DNA of 20,102 nucleotides, taken from assembly GCA_947039275.1 (NCBI GenBank), contig CAMQYL010000041.1, positions 1 to 20,102 of the forward strand, written 5' to 3'. Source of the stretch: Amulumruptor sp947039275 (GTDB taxonomy: Bacteria > Bacteroidota > Bacteroidia > Bacteroidales > Muribaculaceae). The notes under the pieces are model-generated. The model ran no database searches and was not told where the DNA came from. It saw only the letters and a list, made by a program, of their open reading frames with translations. The translations under genes were made by a program, and so were the position numbers. Shown piece after piece: positions 16,307-20,102 of this stretch (positions are counted from its first letter, which is position 1; every line of letters starts with the position of its first letter).

Positions 16307-17434
16307 ATGAACACCCACCGCAACGACCGCATCGCCATCATCAAAGGCATCGCCATCATCCTCATGGTCATAGGACATGCCGAAGCCTACAGCATCATCA
16401 CCAATTTCATCTACCTGTTTCACATGCCGGTATTCTTCATCGCCGCCGGATATTTCTTCAAGGAAGCAAACCTCACCGACCCATACGGTTATGTCATACG
16501 CCGCGCCAAGGGGCTTTATCTGCCGTTCGTCAAGTGGGCATTGTTCTTCCTCGTAATTCATAACCTGATGTTTTCGCTCGGCATCCTCAACGAGGAGTAC
16601 GGCAACGTGCAGGGAGGAGTCACCCATCCCTACACCCTCTCGCAATTCGTCCAGCGGTTCTTCCTCATTATATTTTCCATGGGTGGATATGACGAATTTC
16701 TGGCAGGGGCATTCTGGTTCTTCAGGGCACTCCTCATCGTATCCGTGCTCTATATGGTATTGGTAAAATTCATCAGACATTTCTTCCCGCGTCTGTCATT
16801 AGTATGGGTGTCAGCCATCATCGGAGCTGCCGCGCTATCCTTCGCCTTGATTAAAATCAGCACCGGTTTGCGCATACCCACCGTGGTCCAAGGTGGCATA
16901 CGTGAGACATGGGGACTGTTTTTCTTCAGCATGGGTCCACTCCTCCACAGCCTATTGTCCCGCTATTCACTCAAGGCATGGCAAATTGCCATACTCATCG
17001 GATTCCTGTGCATAGGTGCGCACCTCCACTGGAAAGGCATGAATCTCACGCCTCAGATGATTGATGTGCTCACCCTACCCCTCACAGGCTTGGCTGGATT
17101 CCTCGTACTTGACCGCATAGCCCTCTGGCTGGCCAACACCGACGGCATCGCCCGGCGCTTCCTCTCCTACTGTGGAGCCATGACCCTCTACATATACGTA
17201 TTCCATATCATAGCCTTCAAAGCCGTAAGCCTAATAAAAATATGGTGGTTCTCCCTTGACCCGGCACAGATAGGCTGCCATATGGTCATCCACGATTACG
17301 CTCCTGACGACTGCTTCTGGATTCTCTACAGTATCGCCGGCGTCGCCCTCCCCCTCCTCGGAATCTACAGCTACAACAAAATCCGCGACTACATCCACAC
17401 ATCAGCCATACCCTCCGCCACCGAAACCACATAA
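16307..17434 (+). CDS. Acyltransferase family 3 membrane protein
   Basis: This 375-residue polytopic protein belongs to the acyltransferase-3 family (OafA/OatA and fucose-acetylase relatives). These move acyl groups, usually acetyl, across or at the inner membrane onto sugars of polysaccharides, lipopolysaccharide or peptidoglycan. The start is diagnostic: RIAIIKGIAIILMVIGHAEAYS with the conserved His24, then FIYLFHMPVFFIAAGYFF (His38, Pro40, Gly46), then a basic RRAKGLYLPF segment. About ten membrane helices follow. No SGNH or other extra domain is attached. The frame is open into mutB upstream, but the ATG at 16307 gives the normal family N-terminus. Standing alone behind a terminator, it is a separate unit from mutAB. 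The acceptor sugar is unknown. Confidence 0.88.
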   Translation: MNTHRNDRIAIIKGIAIILMVIGHAEAYSIITNFIYLFHMPVFFIAAGYFFKEANLTDPYGYVIRRAKGLYLPFVKWALFFLVIHNLMFSLGILNEEYGNVQGGVTHPYTLSQFVQRFFLIIFSMGGYDEFLAGAFWFFRALLIVSVLYMVLVKFIRHFFPRLSLVWVSAIIGAAALSFALIKISTGLRIPTVVQGGIRETWGLFFFSMGPLLHSLLSRYSLKAWQIAILIGFLCIGAHLHWKGMNLTPQMIDVLTLPLTGLAGFLVLDRIALWLANTDGIARRFLSYCGAMTLYIYVFHIIAFKAVSLIKIWWFSLDPAQIGCHMVIHDYAPDDCFWILYSIAGVALPLLGIYSYNKIRDYIHTSAIPSATETT

Positions 17435-17451
17435 CCCCCAAGCCCAAACAC

Positions 17452-17470
17452 GATTTTTCGCAGAAAAATC
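17452..17470 (+). terminator. Weak AT-rich hairpin after the acyltransferase gene
   Basis: The arms GATTTTT (17452-17458) and AAAAATC (17464-17470) pair perfectly around CGCAG. The stem is AT-rich and is followed by AAAAATTTCTC, not a U-tract on this strand. It may be a weak terminator or chance in an AT-rich spacer. Confidence 0.3.
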
Positions 17471-17489
17471 AAAAATTTCTCATGGAAAA

Positions 17490-17521
17490 TTTGGATTATA
17501 TCCAAAAATCCCCTACCTTTG
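17490..17521 (+). promoter_or_regulatory. Promoter for tRNA-Ser
   Basis: TTTG (17490-17493), 20 bases, then TACCTTTG (17514-17521) is a perfect match to the Bacteroidetes promoter. The tRNA begins 20 bases after the -7 element, so the precursor has a short 5' leader. The spacer region also contains tttgga/tccaaa inverted arms around ttata (17490-17507). Confidence 0.85.
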
Positions 17522-17541
17522 CACACGCAAACCACAAGCAA

Positions 17542-17626
17542 GGAGAGATGGCAGAGTGGTCGATTGCGGCGGTCTTGAAAACCGTTGAGGGTCACACCTC
17601 CGGGGGTTCGAATCCCTCTCTCTCCG
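17542..17626 (+). tRNA. tRNA-Ser (anticodon UGA)
   Basis: The 85-base sequence folds as a class II tRNA. The acceptor stem is GGAGAGA / TCTCTCC with discriminator G. The anticodon loop CTTGAAA sits between GCGGT and ACCGT, giving anticodon TGA. There is a long variable arm (around TGAGGGTCACACCTCC), and the T-loop is TTCGAAT between GGGGG and CCCTC with one G-U pair. The long variable arm and the discriminator G support serine. It reads UCA and, by wobble, other UCN codons. CCA is not encoded and must be added after transcription. Confidence 0.96.
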
Positions 17627-17632
17627 CTACGA

Positions 17633-17675
17633 CAACAAAAGAAGCCCGCTGAATTCAGCGGGCTTCTTTTTGTTG
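17633..17675. terminator. Strong bidirectional terminator between tRNA-Ser and the convergent gene
   Basis: A 19-base arm (17633-17651) pairs with 17656-17675 around AATT, with one extra T. The GC core is gaagcccgctg / cagcgggcttc, flanked by A-tract and T-tract arms. It can therefore act in both directions, ending tRNA-Ser transcripts on the plus strand and the minus-strand gene that stops at 17695. Confidence 0.9.
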
Positions 17676-17694
17676 ATAAGAAATATATATCTGG

Positions 17695-18642
17695 TTAAGG
17701 GATGTAGATCTTTTCGTGGCCTATGATGTAGAGTCCGGGGGCGAGATCGAGTGTTGCCTCGGATTTGGCTATTCCGTGACGTAGCATCGTTCCCTGCATA
17801 TTATACACATCCACTGTGTCTCCATCGGCATTATCAATGCTGACATCGCTTACATCGGTGGGATAATCCTGATGCACTACCAGCACTGCTTTTTTCTTGA
17901 AACTCAATTGCACTGTATATTCAGAGGTGTCACCCGATCTGAAATTCGGAATCCTCCACGCACATGGTGAATTAGTGTCGATGAACACCTCATATGGATA
18001 CCAATGGTCAAACACGACATCCTGACGGTCTTGTGACGGTGCATATATAGGCTCTTTATCTACCGTGGGCCAGTCAGTAGTCGAACGCCCGAGCTTTGAA
18101 ATAAACCTGAAAGCACCTTCTCCTACGAAAGATGTAGTGTAATAATAGCATCGTCCGAAAGTATCTGCGTCAAAAACCTCGCCCCTGATGCCATAGTTCG
18201 CACTCCATATGTGGTCGTTTCCGCCAGGAAGAGTCCCTATCAAGATCGGAATCGCCAGTGTCTTTGCCTTGATTTCCGTCTCAGCAGTCAAAGGAGCCGC
18301 AACTCCAGGCACTGTAGCCGAGACCTTCATGACGGCTGTAATCGTGGAATCCGGAGGCAGATTCGTCATCTCAAACACATGAGACGTTTTGGCTGTAGTG
18401 GTCTGCTCTAAAATCGTAGGCACGAATTCATCTGCCATCATGTATTCCAGCGACACATCATATATCAAGGATCCGGCATCAGTCAGTCCATCTGCCGATA
18501 CATAATACTCCACGTCTATCTCGTCAGGGCTTACGGCTTCGCTTCTGACTATAGATATGGTTATACCGTCAGCCCATGCTGGAAGCCATATCGACATCAA
18601 CATGACAGCAGCACATTCCCTCATATTTTTTAAAATCTTCAT
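17695..18642 (-). CDS. Secreted protein of unknown function with a T9SS-like C-terminal tail
   Basis: I do not recognise the main part of this 315-residue protein. The first 24 residues form a Sec signal peptide (MKILKNMRECAAVMLMSIWLPAWADG, with cleavage probably after AWA). Residues of about 25-130 look like a fibronectin-like beta-domain, with threonine-rich alternating strands. The middle (about 135-250) is rich in aromatic residues. The C-terminus, VDVYNMQGTMLRHGIAKSEATLDLAPGLYIIGHEKIYIP, resembles the sorting domains of type IX secretion cargo, with the characteristic VYN-x-x-G and PGLYII elements. Export to the surface or medium is therefore plausible, provided the genome has the system. 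It is convergent with the tRNA gene and shares its terminator. Confidence 0.8.
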   Translation of the reverse strand: MKILKNMRECAAVMLMSIWLPAWADGITISIVRSEAVSPDEIDVEYYVSADGLTDAGSLIYDVSLEYMMADEFVPTILEQTTTAKTSHVFEMTNLPPDSTITAVMKVSATVPGVAAPLTAETEIKAKTLAIPILIGTLPGGNDHIWSANYGIRGEVFDADTFGRCYYYTTSFVGEGAFRFISKLGRSTTDWPTVDKEPIYAPSQDRQDVVFDHWYPYEVFIDTNSPCAWRIPNFRSGDTSEYTVQLSFKKKAVLVVHQDYPTDVSDVSIDNADGDTVDVYNMQGTMLRHGIAKSEATLDLAPGLYIIGHEKIYIP

Positions 18643-18789
18643 AATCTAACTACATTAATCTCTGTTAAAATCTACTGTTTAAACAACCCACAGAAGATTC
18701 CTGTTTAAAATATCCTTACAATTATCTATCCTAATTTGCAAAACCATCTCAGTTTCCCTATTTTTGTTAATGGAAACAGCATCACAAAT
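18643..18789. promoter_or_regulatory. Divergent intergenic region with 13-bp-phased repeats
   Basis: This 147-base AT-rich region separates the minus-strand secreted-protein gene from the plus-strand glycosyltransferase gene. It contains three related sequences: CTGTTAAAAT at 18662, CTGTTTAAAC at 18675 and CTGTTTAAAAT at 18701. Their starts are 13 and 26 bases apart. The first two lie close to the start of the minus-strand gene, for which I cannot find a canonical promoter; the best -7 candidate is TAGATTTT on the minus strand. Confidence 0.45.
18735..18766 (+). promoter_or_regulatory. Promoter for the glycosyltransferase gene
   Basis: TTTG (18735-18738), 20 bases, then TATTTTTG (18759-18766) matches the Bacteroidetes consensus without mismatch. 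Transcription should start near 18771-18775, which places the upstream in-frame ATG at 18736 outside the transcript and supports the start at 18790. Confidence 0.82.
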
Positions 18790-19902
18790 ATGAAAATCCT
18801 TTTGCTCGGAGACTATAGCAACTGCCACCGCGCCCTGGCTACAGGACTGCGTGACCAGGGACATGAAGTAACCCTGATATCTGACGGCTCTGCCTGGATG
18901 CAGTGCGAACGTGACCTCGATCTGACAAGACGTCCGGGCAAATTAGGAGGGCTGCACCTGTTCTGGAAGATGCTCGGTCCGATGCACAGATACCTGCGCG
19001 GATATGATATTGTAGCTCTCAACGACCTTAATTTCGTGCAACTTAGACCTCAAAGGCTGCGCTACATATTCGACCGACTGAAACGCGAAAACGGAGCCGT
19101 CTTTCTGACTGCCATGAGCACAGACATCGCCTATCTTGACATGGTTGCTGCCGCAGACTCACCGCTGCGCTATTCCGAATGGCACATGAGAAACGAACCT
19201 TCCCGGTGGCGCAAACTGAATCCTGATTTATGGGAGAAATGGCATGACCCAGGTCTTGTAGACTACCAGCGTTATGCCCTTGACCACATCGACGGAGCTG
19301 TCTCTGTGCTGTATGAGTATGAACTTGGCATGCGCCGGGCGTTGGGGGCAGAAAGATCAGCATATGGAGGCATACCAATTGACACGTCGGCATTTAATCC
19401 AATCATGCTGCCTGAGCAACCCGACAAGATCAAAATATTTCTCGGCAGAGACCGCACGCGCATGCCCATGAAAGGTACAGACATGCTTGAAGAGGCAGCT
19501 CGCGAAGTAATATCGCGTCATCCCGGCACTGCCCTTCTGACCATAGTCGAAAATCGCCCATTTACCGAATTTATCAGCCTGATGCGCGACTCTCACGTAG
19601 TCATGGATCAAATCTACAGCTACACCCCTGCCACTACAGCCCTCATGGCAATGGCATACGGGCTCAACGTCATCAGCGGTGCAGAGCCTGAATATTACGA
19701 TTATATCAACGAGCACCACCTCCACCCTATCATCAACGCCCCGACCGACATAGATGGATTAATCAACACCATTGAAGATGTTGTACTCCATCCAGAACTC
19801 ATAGCCGCAAGAGGCATCCAGTCACGCCACTTCGTAGAAAAGCACAACTCCTGTGAAGTAGTGGCACGCCGCTTCCTCGACTTCTGGGCGAGCCGCCTCT
19901 AA
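18790..19902 (+). CDS. GT-B-fold glycosyltransferase-like protein
   Basis: This 370-residue protein starts MKILLLGDYSNCHRALATGLRDQGHEVTLISDG, a Rossmann-type N-terminal half of the GT-B fold. The C-terminal half has KIKIFLGRDRTRMPMKGTDMLEEAAREV (214-240) and DQIYSYTPATTALMAMAYGLNVISGAEPEYYDYI (273-306), the region where GT4-type enzymes bind the sugar-nucleotide. Such proteins build surface or capsular polysaccharide from the cytoplasmic side; there is no signal peptide or membrane helix. The usual Glu-x7-Glu motif of family 4 is not evident: Thr and Met stand near the expected places. It may thus use a different residue, or be a relative with altered activity. The ATG at 18790 was chosen over 18736 because of the promoter position and the normal N-terminus it gives. 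Confidence 0.82.
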   Translation: MKILLLGDYSNCHRALATGLRDQGHEVTLISDGSAWMQCERDLDLTRRPGKLGGLHLFWKMLGPMHRYLRGYDIVALNDLNFVQLRPQRLRYIFDRLKRENGAVFLTAMSTDIAYLDMVAAADSPLRYSEWHMRNEPSRWRKLNPDLWEKWHDPGLVDYQRYALDHIDGAVSVLYEYELGMRRALGAERSAYGGIPIDTSAFNPIMLPEQPDKIKIFLGRDRTRMPMKGTDMLEEAAREVISRHPGTALLTIVENRPFTEFISLMRDSHVVMDQIYSYTPATTALMAMAYGLNVISGAEPEYYDYINEHHLHPIINAPTDIDGLINTIEDVVLHPELIAARGIQSRHFVEKHNSCEVVARRFLDFWASRL

Positions 19903-19976
19903 CCCTCAATCAATTGCCATCATATAAAAATATGTATGGAGGGAGCGGCACAACTTACAAAACAACTGTATCAAAT

Positions 19977-19991
19977 GTAGGGTCGCGACCT
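19977..19991 (+). repeat. GTAGnGTCGCGACCT repeat (right copy)
   Basis: GTAGGGTCGCGACCT contains the perfect 10-bp palindrome ggtcgcgacc. It differs at one position from the minus-strand sequence at 226-240. It lies 75 bases after the glycosyltransferase stop, in the sense orientation of that gene. Confidence 0.45.
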
Positions 19992-20028
19992 GATTCTGTT
20001 TGCTTAACGACGTGGAAATCACATGGAC

Positions 20029-20050
20029 GTAGGGACGCGGCGTGCCGCAC
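20029..20050 (+). repeat. GTAGGGAC-hairpin repeat (right copy)
   Basis: GTAGGGAC (20029-20036) is followed by GCGGC-GT-GCCGC (20037-20048), then AC. The left copy at 121-144 (minus) has the same GTAGGGAC start and GT turn but a different stem, TGCC/GGCA, so the pairing is kept while the bases change. Confidence 0.5.
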
Positions 20051-20102
20051 AGCTGTCCGGGGAAAATTTTAACAATTCAGGACAGTAGCAAATTGCCATC
20101 AA

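Larger units (their letters stand above)
19912..20101. repeat. 11-bp direct repeat AATTGCCATCA bracketing the right-hand repeat region
   Basis: AATTGCCATCA occurs at 19912-19922 and again at 20091-20101, spanning 190 bases that contain both palindromic motifs. This could be a target-site duplication around a small non-autonomous element, or a repeat unit continuing beyond the window. The sequences just inside the two copies are not obvious inverted repeats of each other. Confidence 0.4.
19903..20102. other. Non-coding region downstream of the glycosyltransferase gene, repeat-bearing
   Basis: No gene is visible. The region holds the palindrome ggtcgcgacc (19981-19990), the hairpin GCGGC-GT-GCCGC (20037-20048), and a wider pair CTGTCC (20053-20058) / GGACAG (20080-20085) with aaaatttt in the loop. 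An 11-base direct repeat lies near each end. There is no convincing U-tailed terminator for the glycosyltransferase gene. Confidence 0.6.

Noticed and set aside
17542..17675. tRNA-Ser as an integration site for a mobile element
   Set aside because: No integrase, no repeat of the tRNA 3' end and no phage-like genes are present next to it. It has its own terminator and an ordinary convergent neighbour.
1..20102. CRISPR array, toxin-antitoxin, restriction or other defence genes
   Set aside because: No regularly spaced repeats with unique spacers, no small paired antitoxin-like genes and no nuclease or methylase motifs were seen on either strand.

Overview
The window looks like a chromosomal segment from a gut member of the order Bacteroidales, most likely a Muribaculaceae-type genome. 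This rests on gene content and promoters, not on any database comparison. The supporting signs are a TamB gene next to a lipoprotein-type TamA homologue (the Bacteroidetes 'TamL' layout), paired methylmalonyl-CoA mutase subunits, a secreted protein with a type IX secretion-like C-terminal tail, and several promoters of the Bacteroidetes form TTTG-N20-TAnnTTTG. Shine-Dalgarno sequences are almost absent, as is usual in that phylum.

Layout. 1-321 is non-coding and holds structured repeat-like sequence. 322-3053 (minus) is a probable operon of an Lrp/AsnC regulator, an OmpR-type response regulator and a membrane histidine kinase. 3281-10365 (plus), transcribed divergently, carries tamB and tamL, an inner-membrane-anchored periplasmic bridge and its Omp85 outer-membrane partner. 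10495-12024 is a polytopic membrane protein resembling GT-C glycosyltransferases, preceded by a perfect 12-bp palindrome abutting a promoter element. 12185-16197 is mutA-mutB, the two subunits of B12-dependent methylmalonyl-CoA mutase (succinate/propionate metabolism), closed by a strong terminator. 16307-17434 is an acyltransferase-3 membrane protein that may have a leaderless mRNA. 17542-17626 is tRNA-Ser(UGA) with its own promoter and a long bidirectional terminator. 17695-18642 (minus) is a secreted protein of unknown function. 18790-19902 (plus) is a GT-B-type glycosyltransferase. 19903-20102 is non-coding and repeat-bearing.

How they fit together. Much of the window concerns the cell envelope: TamB/TamL, two glycosyltransferase-like proteins, an O-acyltransferase, a secreted protein and an envelope-sensing two-component system. 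The exceptions are the central-carbon enzyme MutAB and the tRNA. I see no transposase, integrase, CRISPR array, phage gene or classical defence system.

The most interesting unexplained signals are non-coding. A two-part palindromic repeat occurs in both intergenic ends of the window, each time in the same orientation relative to the gene that ends just upstream. The right-hand copy is bracketed by an 11-bp direct repeat. Two promoters have an inverted repeat where the -33 element should be. There is a 13-bp-phased repeat in a divergent promoter region. Among the proteins, a Cys/His-rich linker in MutA and a glycosyltransferase lacking both expected motif glutamates deserve a second look.
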